NCBI GenBank assembly: GCA_002099365.1
Contig: MSED01000013.1
Span: 1,488,001-1,552,000, forward strand
Direction of reading: 5' to 3'
Source of the DNA: Phialophora verrucosa
Lineage: Eukaryota > Ascomycota > Eurotiomycetes > Chaetothyriales > Herpotrichiellaceae
DNA: 64,000 bases
How positions within the stretch are numbered: position 1 is the stretch's first letter; every line of letters starts with the position of its first letter. Below, in pieces: positions 53,924 to 64,000 of this stretch. The translations under genes were made by a program, and so were the position numbers. The notes below the pieces were generated by a model. The model had not been told where the DNA came from and did no database searches. It saw only the letters and a list, made by a program, of their open reading frames with translations.

Positions 53924-55321
53924 ATGTCTGATTTCAATCCCTACGCCCCGGACACGCCCAGCACCGGATCCTCAACCGACAGCTTCGACACCGCTGAAGA
54001 TGAATCACGATTTCCGCCCCCACGTGGTAAGGAATCGCGGTCTCGCCAGCTCATAAACTCGCCGCGTCGGCACCCCGCCTCTCCGTTTGGCCCACCCCTG
54101 CCGAAACCCATCTCGGCGTGTATGGTCGACCCGTTCTACACGCTCCCGATCGCGGTCGACACGACAACGAACCAGCTCCTCCATTTCTACAGCCAGGACA
54201 GCTACTGGGCGACCGCGTACGCGCTGTCGCCGAAGATCAAGCCCTCGATCAAGGGCTCGTGGGAGTACCAGGCCGGGGCATGTCTCTCGCACTTCCACAT
54301 CCTGATGGCGCGGTCGGCGCTGCACCAACTGCGCATGAACGAGAAGTGGGGCACGGCGAGAGCCAGGCGAGAGCTCGAGTACGCGGCGCTCAAGCACCAG
54401 ACCGAGGCGATCACGCTTCTGCGCGAGAACGTCTCGCGCGGGCCCAATGCCGATTTGAAGCTGATCCTCACGAGTATCATTTCGCTCGCCACGTTTGAGC
54501 AACGGTACGGGGACCGCGAACGAGCGGCCCTCCATTTCAGGACCGGCCGGGAAATCATTCGCCAGATCGGGATGCAGGATAACGGGCTGAACGACCGGCT
54601 GAGGGAGGAACAGGCCCTCTGGTTCGAGGGCATCTATCGCGATCCCGAGGCGAGCTGGATGTGGGGCAAAGAAGACGCGAATGAGCGGCTGGGGTGGTTG
54701 AAGACGCTGCTGAAGGAGGTCGATCGCATGTGGAAGGACAGACAGCTGTTGTCGTTGCGCGACAAGGCACAGAGCCACCTACCCGCCGACGGCAGATTAC
54801 GCGAATTCTTGTTCAGAGATACCAGGGGCCGGAGCGTGAGTGTGTATGGCGACATTGACGAGTTCGTGGCCCAGCAGCGCTGTATTTTGGTGTTCGTCTG
54901 CATAATGGCCGGCATATACGACGAGCTGGGCGACGTCAGCGGACTCAAGACGGTCTCGAAAGCGATGGCCTTGAATGTCGCAATTCGCGCGTATGCGGCC
55001 TTCCTCGAGGGTTTGCTGGTCGAGCATGCTCTGGGCACCGACCAGGCAGTCGCGGATCTGCTCTGGATGATGTGTCAGAACTATCGCGACGTGAAGGCTC
55101 GCCTTGTAACTGCCGGGTCGGCGATACCGACGGGAGCGCTGCAGCGACTCGATCTGAAGGACTGCCACTGGCGCGCGAGTGGCATTGCGAATGTGGTCAA
55201 ATATCTGCCGGAGAAACGGCAATCCAGTCTTCGAAACATGTTGTTGGAGTTCATCGATGGCAAGCCTTATACCGGCAAGGTGCGCGTCAATGAGTTTGAA
55301 TTTAGCTATGCTGGCTTGTGA
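53924..55321 (+). CDS. Fungal-specific regulator-like protein without zinc cluster
   Basis: This is a single-exon frame from the ATG at 53924, giving 465 residues. The N-terminus is polar (FNPYAPDTPSTGSSTDSFD). From about residue 65 it reads as the helical middle-homology region of fungal C6 factors: CMVDPFYTLPIAVDTTTNQLLHFYS, then ACLSHFHILMARSALHQLR, and a segment near LILTSIISLATFEQRYGDRERAALHF. No CxxC cluster is found in the visible frame or in the open 55 codons upstream. It is therefore either a cluster-less family member, as is common in fungi, or missing a distant 5' exon. It is divergent from the GFA-type gene. A regulatory role is inferred from the domain only. Confidence 0.8.
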   Translation: MSDFNPYAPDTPSTGSSTDSFDTAEDESRFPPPRGKESRSRQLINSPRRHPASPFGPPLPKPISACMVDPFYTLPIAVDTTTNQLLHFYSQDSYWATAYALSPKIKPSIKGSWEYQAGACLSHFHILMARSALHQLRMNEKWGTARARRELEYAALKHQTEAITLLRENVSRGPNADLKLILTSIISLATFEQRYGDRERAALHFRTGREIIRQIGMQDNGLNDRLREEQALWFEGIYRDPEASWMWGKEDANERLGWLKTLLKEVDRMWKDRQLLSLRDKAQSHLPADGRLREFLFRDTRGRSVSVYGDIDEFVAQQRCILVFVCIMAGIYDELGDVSGLKTVSKAMALNVAIRAYAAFLEGLLVEHALGTDQAVADLLWMMCQNYRDVKARLVTAGSAIPTGALQRLDLKDCHWRASGIANVVKYLPEKRQSSLRNMLLEFIDGKPYTGKVRVNEFEFSYAGL

Positions 55322-57929
55322 CCTTCGAGCTACGGGTACAAGACCCGTTGCAAGTTCTCCATGGGGGCAATGCTTTGAGACAACTTGTGAGCTGCGTTCG
55401 CCTGGCAAGGCGATGGTGCTGCTATGAAGGACAAGCCGCGGCTCGATGAGCTCGCATGGGATTACGTACCCCTCTTCTGCAAGGCTTGGAACACTCTTGA
55501 CTCAAACTACACCTCCATTTGTTGGCGTAGACTTTCGCCTAAGCGGATGGGACAGATGGGAAATACTTCCTCGACTTGTTATGCTGTACGGTTCTCTGAC
55601 ATCACCACAGCCAGTGATTTTGCATGGTCATTTGGCCCGCAAACCAAGGGAAGGCAACCGTGCGACTTGCGGGTGAAGAGGTGAAACGTGCCAACTACAG
55701 TACAGTCGCCAAAAAAAGTAACCGTAGCAGGCTTAAGCGACTGAGGTGCGAATTTGAGGCTGGGGAAATCTCGTAAATGCCGCCCCTGACGACGCCAGGC
55801 GACTGAATCGCGAAGTGCCCGCGTGTGCACGTGGGTGTGGAAGGTGAATGGGGGAGGGATGTCGCGCCCTGACAGCAGAGGATCTGGCTTTTTGAATTTA
55901 CATTTCACATCGAAATTGAATCCAGAGTGCGTAGCAGATGGCAATTGGCCAGCCTCCAGCCGGACTAGAGCCTGCTTGCAGCACTCCACTCATGTCAGGC
56001 TCTTCTAACACGCATCTCAATATCATCTCCATGCAAGCTCTAATGATTAGGATAAGTTGAATGCCTGGCCGGGCAGCACCTGGGTGTTGTATATATTAGG
56101 GCGACAGCTCCCTCGAGAATCATGGAGCAATTTCACTATCATCCTTCGAGAGCTGCCTGCCTTTCTCTGGTTCATCGACCCAATCGGCTCAGACCCTTCT
56201 CGCGTTGCTTCTTGGAGAGCAATGAGCCGGGACGTTCGTTCAAGCCCGGACCCGACCAACCTTCCATCCGACTTCGAAGCCATGTCACTCTCTCCACCAA
56301 CCGTGGGTGCAATGACGGCACCGACTGTGACCCACCATGCGTCGCTGCTTGCGTGCCCGCTTCATCATCATCTTTTATTGCTTCAAGATGCCCGTCATGT
56401 TGTTGCTACCGACAGTGCCGGAAGTCGCACCCATAGCCAGGCGCAGGGAACGGAAGCCCACGACTTCCCTGTCTTGACAAAGCCGTTTGACGTCTGCAGT
56501 TGTACGCAGGTTGGCGAAACAACTGCGATAGAGCAAGAGGCCAGCGTCTCAGACAGGTCCTCAGGCCTGTGAGTACACGACATCGGTGCGAGACGATGTG
56601 ATTGTATTGACAGTGACCATAGCTTGACCATCCCAACAGCCCCAGCTGAGGACACGACCGACCCTCCAACCCCAAGACTGATCAATGGATCTCATCAAGA
56701 CGGACAGGCTCCGCGATTTGCTGCAGCACGGACAGCGGTCGCTAGGAACAGTTCACCTGGAGAGAGTCAGTTGGCTCAGTGGTGCATCAGTCCCACCAGG
56801 ATGGATCCATTCCACTTGATCAACCTTGACCATCACAGAATCACCTGGCTTGTCCAGGGCGAGGCCAACCCCGAGTCCAGCCATCACGTTGACGAGGGTG
56901 CAATTCCTGCCGGGTACTCTTCCAACCAAGAACATGCCCGAAGCAAGCATGCCGGAGGTGATGGGAAGCCGGAGCCTACCATGGAAGACGTCATTTGACT
57001 CTGCTTCGCCAGGGCTGCAGTTGGCGAAGAGAGACCTAGAAGACAGGGTCGGAGATCGGATCGTATTGCATCTCAGCTGGGATCTTGTACCAATCTTATG
57101 GAACAGGCTGGGGAGACATGTTTGCAGTTTCAATGTGCCGTTTCAATAGACTTTAGATGATCAAACAACCTCCATGTGACGCTGTGGCGGCTGACTGCGG
57201 CTGGAACAAGGTGATACAAATCTCAAGCCACATTGTTGACTCTGGCCTACTTGCCCGTCGGTGCAACTGTCATACATCCCATGTACTGAGTCGGCTAATT
57301 TGCAAAGACGGGAATAGAAGAGAAAGGAGCGTTGTGATGGATGTTAAAAGCTGGTCGTCCTCGAATTATCGGCCATAAACCTTCAACCGACCCTAGCCTT
57401 CTCCGGGAGGCTGGCAGCTGAGTGGGCCCTCTCCACGCCTCCGGCAGCTGATATCCGAGTCTATGTCAGCATCTACGAGTAGGTGTGATGATTATTTAGC
57501 CGACCCTGGAGCATGGAGGCCCGCCCGCAGCCTGTGGTTGTGTTTCACTTCGTTCTTGTACCTTTCACTGTCATCGTCTGATTCTGTCCCTTTCACCTTT
57601 CATTTTTGTTTTACAGGGCAGCGGCAGGAAAACTGAAAAGGTCGGTTCCAAAGGCAGTTGGAGGAGGCATACGAGGTACCTCGTAACAAGTTCGAAGCCG
57701 GGGTTAAGAGTGCGGTGCTTCGGCTCGGTGTTACTTTCTGCCGATAACTGCATTGGATTCCTCTCCTCAGCCTTGTGCACTTGTACCGAGTAGCCTTGCT
57801 GGCCGGACGCGCCCCTCGAAATCGCCCGAAGCAACAACATACCTTGTATTACTGGCTCCGGCGGAGACTTGGCCCTTATTGAGATGGAAGCAACGCCGGG
57901 ATAGCGTCCTCGATCCTTGTTGAGTCCAT
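55322..57929. other. Stretch without a supported gene (2.6 kb)
   Basis: This is the right border of the gene-poor region. Several frames of 100-170 codons overlap here (for example 56057-56572 plus, 56753-57133 minus), but they start at non-ATG codons or show no domain. I see no repeats of note. Confidence 0.5.
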
Positions 57930-59088
57930 ATGGCTGACAGTGCGATATCGCAAGCGTTCTCCCTCGCGGGATGGACATTCTTGCCTGCCGTGCGTTGGTT
58001 CGAATCCTCCCTCTGATGGACACATACTGACGAACTCAAAGTATGCCACTAGCTTCTTACAAACAGTCTACTATCGGGTGACCATTCCTGCGGGCCAACG
58101 ACATCCGCAACCGGGAGAGCCGCTCTTTGCATATCACCATCGACGGATTCGAGTCTTTGTCCTGTCACTGTACCTCGTCTATACCCTGGCGCAGGCGCTG
58201 TACGATATCAGTCTGGCCGGGGACTTCTACACATTGCTCGGCGTTACGCCGTGGTCGGGCGAAAGAGAGGTCAAAAGTCGCTTCAGAAGACTTGCAGCGA
58301 GATACCACCCTGACAAACTGCGTGAAAACGGGCAGCCGTTTCCCGGCGCCGATGAAGTGTTTGTTCGGTACAAGCTAGCGTATGATACCATATTGGATCC
58401 TGCAAAGAGATTTGCCTACGACCGATTTGGGCCAGTCATTGTTCAGGTTCAGCATCCAGGGCTCAAGACCATCAGAGATTATGTCTATGCCGGCCTGCGG
58501 TCAAAGGCTCCTGAGTACCTGTCCAATGCCGGGATGCTTGTTCTGTTGAACTACATCTGGCTGCCCAAATGGGGGCAATTCTGGCGGTATTTTGCAGTCG
58601 CCTGTATGGCGTTTCTCGAATTGTACTTCCTAACACATGCCTGGGAACCACCAAAACTTGCCGTGCTCTGGGCCTCGACAGCCCAGAGGCTGCTGCCAGA
58701 CCTACTGCCGCCGCATCTACTACCCTTTCAGGTCCTGAGCCTGGCCAGGCGGATGTCCATGTCCATGAACATATTCATCTCCCAGCTTGCACCGCCCAAA
58801 GCAAGAGATCCGGCCATGCGTGACATGCAAACAAAACAGCAAATCGCACACCTTGCGCAGGCGGCGAGCCGACTGGACGCCGAGTCAGGAGGGCTGCTTC
58901 AGTTAGGCATGAGCCCCTTCCGGGGAGAGGGTGAGAAGGCGGAGATATTGAGGTCAGGAATGAAGGAGTCCTTGGTCACTAGTGCCTTGAAGCGACATCC
59001 TGAAGTAAGAGCAGCTGTGCAACGAGTCTTGGACCGCAGGAGAGGGGCGGCGATCATGCAGGAAGGCCCGGAGCCGGTCTTGCAATAG
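57930..59088 (+). CDS. Membrane-anchored J-domain (Hsp40) co-chaperone
   Basis: This is a DnaJ-type co-chaperone anchored in an internal membrane, probably the endoplasmic reticulum. Exons are 57930-57989 and 58042-59088. The 52-nt intron has donor GTGCGT, branch ACTGAC and acceptor AAAG. The product is 368 residues. Exon 1 (MADSAISQAFSLAGWTFLPA) ends just before YATSFLQTVYYRVTIPAG, the conserved start of this fungal family. The hydrophobic helix FVLSLYLVYTLAQALYDI (about residues 59-76) comes before the J domain DFYTLLGVTP...ARYHPDK, with HPD at 109-111. Further hydrophobic stretches are near WLPKWGQFWRYFAVACMAFLEL. The longer frame that starts upstream in the other reading would not include this leader, so the spliced model is preferred. 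An Hsp70 partner is implied by HPD. Confidence 0.88.
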
Positions 59089-59536
59089 CACAACAGAAAA
59101 CAGAGACTTCACTGAAAACAAACAATCCCATGTGGTGGAGGCACCGCCATTTATCCTTACTCCTAGTGTGTGCATCGTCTGAGTCCTGTTAGTACCGTCC
59201 TCCGCCCCACCTTGACTCGAGGCGACAGGAGTAGTTTCAACAGGTCACTCCTCAATACTGACTCGTACTTGCGGGCGGTGAAACAAAGAGATTGGTGTCT
59301 ACGCTGTTGACAGAACGTCAGCGACCGATCTAGAGGCCAGCTGAAGATTGAGCTTGGGCCAATCATTGTCTGGCCGCAGTGCCGGCAAACTGAGTGCGAC
59401 CTTGGTTTGACCTTAGCCGAACTTCTCCACCATCCAACGCGACTTGCCTGCTCGCAACCTGGTTATCGCAATTGTACCAGCCACTGTCCCGACCTTCGTT
59501 TGACTGGCTTTCGATATCTTCCGCCATGTTCGCGAT
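59089..59536. other. Intergenic, head-to-tail
   Basis: This is the 3' UTR of the J-domain gene and the promoter of the coiled-coil gene, both on the plus strand. Nothing else is seen. Confidence 0.5.
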
Positions 59537-62347
59537 ATGTCCTTACCGGTTAACACGACTTCACTCAGGTTTCAAACCTTTTGCGACAATAATGACCTTC
59601 CCGCCCAGTCAAGCACAAGCATTGACACGCGCACTGGCCGCATTCCGGACGACGTCAACACCCCGATCATGACCGCAGCCAATGAGTCGCGCCCTCTGAG
59701 TAGTGATGGGAAATTGCAATGTTGCTGTGGACGGCTAGAATGCGCCTACCTTGAGAACAACAGCGCTATACTTGGTGGCATAGAGCGGGATTTGGAGACT
59801 GCCGCCAGGCTTGGTCAGGTATGTGCACCATCACAATGAGTCCGGGTGTCGGATAACGTTATATTCCGCTGTTTGCTGGTGATTGCTCTTGGGGTGGATA
59901 CAATGCCGCGACGATGCAGTGACATCTGGGAAGGGACATCCAAGAGTCACCGATACTGTCTGCATTCTTCTTCCTCCCGCTCATGAATCACCCCTCGCTG
60001 CGGCCTGGTTCAACACGACCAGATGGAGCTACTTGTCCCCACGTCGTGTCCCCATAGCACGGCGGACGAAATGAAAGCGAGCAGCGGGCTAATATTCCCT
60101 CTTCAGGCTCTTCTAAGTCGCCATGAATCCTATGTCAGCGAATCGCAACAAGAACATCAACGTCTCACAGCCTATATCAGCGAACTTGAAAGAGAGAGGG
60201 CACATCTGCAAACCACAAACGGGAAGATAGTGGAGGAGAATCGACAGCTCCTGCATCAGCTCGAAGTTGCGAACACTTCCCTGAAGGACAGCGATAGCCA
60301 TGTCAGGAGCCTCGAGGCGTTGCTGCGTGATTGCGAGGTGGAATCCAGACGACTGAACGGCCTCAGCCGACGGACAGAAGAATTGGAATTCCAAATACTC
60401 GAACTGGAGAAAGAGCGAATAACATTAACCCGGCAGTCAGATGACGCTATTGAGGAAACCAAAAGCACAATCAGACGGTGGAAGGAAAGCGAGACGAAGG
60501 TCAGGAAACTTGAAATTGAACTGCAGAGAATCGAATGGGACGCCAAGAGGGACAGAGAACGATATGAGGAGATCATCGCCAGACTGGAGAGAGAGCGCGT
60601 ACTCGAGAGAGAACTAGGCGGTGCCGAAGGTCGACTCAAAGGTGCTGCTGCTATACGAGGTCTCAACGGTAAAGAAAGGGGCACCAATGTTGTCAGTCAT
60701 TTCGTACGCGACATCCTGCAAGACAATGCAAACTTGCAGGCTGGAATTGTCGAACTGCGCGAGCTGCTTCAGGCATCAAACGAGGAGGTACAGAACCTCA
60801 GAGAGCAGATTCTGCAGCACCAACCTGTGGAAAGCGGCGACGTTCAAGACCTTGCCAGCTCAGTTCCTTTGAGTGAACAGATTGACTCGGCGGAACCATC
60901 TCCAAAAGTGCAGCAGTCAGTTCATGTCCACCATCACTACCATGCGAAACTCAGCAAGCGAGAGCGCACGCCGACTATTCGAAAGACCTCTCGAAAACGC
61001 GCTGTCATCGGGTCAGGCATGCTTCCGTCTACCCCAGAGTCGTCTGCGCCTTCAACACCAGCCGTTGGACACCATCGATTCGTCTCAAGCCCCATCCTCC
61101 CGATAAGTCTTCACCAGCCGCAGCCATTGCAAAATCGTTGGTCTGTACAGTCGACCGCAACGGCGTCATCCATGTTTTCCAGTTTTCCTAGCTCTCCGAG
61201 GTCATACTATGAGCAACCCAGCTCTATCTTCGACCGGCTCGAAGCAGGTGAGGAGTCGTCTAGACCTACAAGTCCAGAGTCTACGGGCTTCGCGACCTCG
61301 CCGCTGAGGTTTGATAGCTTATCTGGCTTCGGAAAATCCTATCACCTCGGCACGGAAGACGACGAGACCATCCCCGCTCACAAAGCTGAGGACCGTGACA
61401 TATCACCATCCGAGGTCGAAGCCGAGACAAAGAGTCAAGAAACAGCGCATGAGCCAGGGTCTCAGGAACTGACGCCGAAGCCCTCACAGATTCTCGTTGC
61501 CGACGACTGGTTCGAGGGTCATACACATCCTGAGCCTCCGGATCCTGGCACATCGAACGAGCAGTCACTAACTGCCCCAGATACAGACCTGCCGGACATT
61601 ATCGTCGAGGATGAGCCAGATGAGCATGCCAACGTGCTCGAGCAAGCATTCGCGGATGAACAACCCAGTCCTTTGGCTTCATATGATGGGCCAGGGAGCA
61701 GCTCTGGACCGAGCCTACGACGGACAGCTTCTCATGACTCTTTAGTCTCCATCTCCGGTATGGACATACACATCGCCAAACGACCTAGTACATCGACGTC
61801 ACAATCCTCTAGCCTGCTCAAAGGCAACAAGGCCTATTTCGCTCTCCCGCCTTCTGCGGCTCGCAGGATGCCTTCAGCTCAACCACTTGCCACTGTGACG
61901 GAATACACGGCTTCGAGCTCGGTGAGATCCTTCAGCTCAAATTCCTTGAATGTGCCGTCAGCCGAACTTTCACTGCCACCACGGAGCGTCAGCTCGAGCG
62001 TTGTCGCTTTGAGTGGCCTTGCTGGTCTCCCATCTTCACAGCATGACGATCAGCGTTCGTCGCCGGGCGGGTTTACTCGGCTCGTTGGTGGTTGGGTCCG
62101 AGGCAAATGGGGTATCGCGCCCGTGAAATCAAATTCAGACTTGCGATCATCCGCAGCTTCAACCTCGACATCTTCCTCCACAGGTTCACAACGACAAGGC
62201 CCGTCTTCGTTACTGTTTCCGAGTGGAAGAGTGCCAGGCATCAACCAGAAGGGGCCCATACCTGGATTGAGGCCCCCGCAGAGAATCACGGCGGTGCAGA
62301 TAACAAAGGTGGATGAAGTTGTACTCCAAGAGAGCTTAGCAGAGTGA
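59537..62347 (+). CDS. Large conserved coiled-coil protein
   Basis: This is a two-exon gene: 59537-59818 and 60107-62347, with a 288-nt intron (donor GTATGT, acceptor CTTCAG), giving 840 residues. Exon 1 ends CCCGRLECAYLENNSAILGGIERDLETAARLGQ, and exon 2 opens ALLSRHESYVSESQQEH, in phase. Residues about 95-290 form a long coiled coil (ELERERAHLQTTN, ELEFQILELEKERITL, ARLERERVLERELG). Then comes the conserved block NVVSHFVRDILQDNANLQ with ELRELLQASNEEVQNLREQILQHQP. The rest is disordered and Ser/Pro-rich, with VHVHHHYHAKLSKRERTP and a basic-hydrophobic end (RLVGGWVRGKWG). I recall similar proteins across filamentous ascomycetes, but no function. It may be a structural or cortical scaffold; this is an inference. 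Confidence 0.85.
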
Positions 62348-64000
62348 TTCAGGGGCATTCTTCCGCCCCTCCAGAAACTGGTAGCAGTTTTCCTTGATCA
62401 TAAACCTTGACGACAGCATTGGTGTACATACGGGCGACCGACAAGGTCTTTTTTGGATGCATCTGCACTAGATGATACCCCTTGAGTTAGCTGAACGCGC
62501 GTTGGTACGGAGCAGTAAATATCACGCTGAAATTAAAGAGTTGAATGTTGTCACCTTGACATAATTTTGAGCCTGTACGCGGACTCTGGAGATATCTGCC
62601 TCCCGCAAAGTGCGCTGGATGACCCGCTACCACTTGCGTACGACAATTTCCCCACCGACATAGAGTACGTCGAAGGGAAATAACAAGAAACGTGAGCACG
62701 GCTGGCAGCCTCATATTGCTCCAGAAAGTACTCCGCCAAGTACAAGATAGATTGTAGAATGTCCACGACTCCCCGCGCTCGCGCGAGCCGGGACTTGAAG
62801 GTGTGAAGAGTAGGAGTACGAGTACCACGTTGATCGACCATCATACTATCAACAACTCGCCTGACGACCGAGGATCTGGACGCGGGAAGGAAACGATATG
62901 CGTCGTACGCGCATCGGTGGAGGAAATCTTATGATTCGCCCTTTCACGGCATATCAGATTGTCTCTAGTCCGCAGTCCCTAGGTCGTAGTAAGGACTGTG
63001 TACTCTCACAGAGCTATGGTAGAAGACTGTAGTCTGCGGTGGGAGATACTTGGCGATCTGTCTCCCAACATATGCACGAGCACGACGAGTAAGTGGTCGG
63101 ACGACTAAAGAGGCTGCTAGATTATGTACAGTAGGCTGTCCCGCTGCTGCCAACTTTCCGCACGGAGCTAAAATTGCAGGGCAGGCGGAGAAGTGTGGTA
63201 ATAGGATAGGATAGGGAAGAGCACTTTCGACTTTTTGAGGGAGAAACGCGGCCCTCGGCTGGTTGCTGCCGCCTGGACGGAGAACTGGTGTGGATGCCCT
63301 GCAATCTTAGCCTGGAAGAAAGGGTTGACAGTCCGGCATGATCAACAACTTTACCATGTCCCCCCCACAGTCTTGTCCATGCTTGACTATAAGTGTTGGG
63401 CATGCACTCCCTCCCCGTCCTGCTCCTCCGGGCTAAATTTGCAGGGCAATGAAAACTTTCATGCCCTTCTGTACAACTCCGTACTCTGTACTGGTGACTG
63501 AAAGGCCCAGGCAGACCCAAGAAAGGAAGTCGAAGCCGATCAATCACTCACTCACTCACCTTGTGTGCAGCTCCTCAATGAACCAGTCCAATGGGGTCGA
63601 GTACGAGTACAGCCGTAAGTACATCGTACTGAGCTACTTTCTCTTCTATTGTCCGCAAGGCGAATCGACACACCCGTGGCTATGTGGGAGGGGTTTGAAA
63701 GGCACCAAGGACAAACACTTTGTTTTTCGAGTGGTGTTGGGCGAGGCTGAATACGAGTCCTCGGCCTCATTTGAAAGCAGAACACCTCATCGACGCTGAA
63801 ATTTGCAGTGCATATACCCTGGGTTCTATGGATGGTACGCAGTACGGTAGTTCCGTATCAGCAAGGCAACGTGAAAGCAAATAACCTACTGTACCGAGTA
63901 CGCCTGCAAAACCCACGCCCTGTGAGCCTGTTCGAACTTCTTCTCCAATCAATACCCCGAGAAGTCTCGGCGTCACGAGAGCAGACCTCTCAGCCCGAGC
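62348..64000. other. Stretch without a supported gene
   Basis: This holds the 3' UTR of the coiled-coil gene and 1.5 kb without a recognisable gene up to the window edge. Many GTAC-rich short motifs occur (for example GTACGAGTACC near 62817 and GAGTACGAGTAC near 63600). A gene outside the window may begin nearby. Confidence 0.45.

Noticed and set aside
31677..55321. Secondary-metabolite gene cluster
   Set aside because: A monooxygenase, transporter, tyrosinase and regulator-like gene are present, but no backbone synthase, and spacing is wide with mixed strands.
56753..57133. Minus-strand frame of 126 codons
   Set aside because: The plus-strand frames over the same bases are equally open, and no family is recognised.
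1..64000. Transposons, LTRs, CRISPR arrays, rRNA
   Set aside because: I saw no transposase, integrase or reverse-transcriptase motifs, no long direct or inverted repeats, no regularly spaced repeats and no rRNA-like sequence. A full self-alignment would be needed to exclude old, degenerate copies.

Overview
The window is chromosomal DNA of a filamentous ascomycete (Pezizomycotina). The evidence is many short introns (about 47-137 nt) with GTRAGT-like donors, CTAAC/CTGAC branch points and YAG acceptors, together with filamentous-fungal families: HET domain, Pth11-like rhodopsin-fold receptor, Zn2Cys6 regulators, Ies4, Mei5/Sfr1 and a short secreted tyrosinase. I cannot fix the class or species. 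Gene models were built by hand from reading frames, splice signals and remembered family alignments. Several apparent frame starts are not ATG, so starts were re-set to a visible ATG.

Region A (1.6-29.2 kb) is gene-dense and mostly conserved core. In order it holds a Zn2Cys6 regulator, ribosomal protein S24 divergent from a FAM86/Efm3-type protein-lysine methyltransferase, an MFS permease, the Gid1/RanBPM-like subunit of the GID/CTLH E3 ligase, INO80 subunit Ies4, recombination mediator Mei5/Sfr1, an extended-SDR reductase, the small GTPase Arl3/ARFRP1, an orphan C2H2-like protein, a second Zn2Cys6 regulator, a PPxY arrestin and a CSC1/OSCA-type channel. The functions are translation, chromatin, recombination, Golgi traffic and membrane-protein turnover.

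Region B (29.2-57.9 kb) is gene-poor and accessory. Gaps of 1-3 kb separate a small serine-rich protein with an internally duplicated motif, a flavin monooxygenase, a sugar-type MFS transporter, a large HET-domain protein ending in a hydrophobic segment, a Pth11-like membrane protein, a secreted tyrosinase, a 68-residue cysteine-cluster protein, a GFA/CENP-V-type zinc protein and a regulator-like protein that lacks a zinc cluster. There is no polyketide synthase, NRPS or terpene synthase, so I do not call it a biosynthetic cluster. I found no transposon, tRNA, rRNA or CRISPR array.

Region C (57.9-62.3 kb) returns to conserved genes: a membrane-anchored J-domain protein and a large coiled-coil protein. 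The last 1.6 kb shows no gene.

No clearly new multi-gene system is visible. The best leads are the HET protein with a hydrophobic C-terminal module, the duplicated YAKDxKGHDF-motif protein, the small CCWCC protein, a probable GC-AG intron that preserves a zinc-cluster reading frame, and a recurrent TACGGAGTA-like motif in the accessory gaps.
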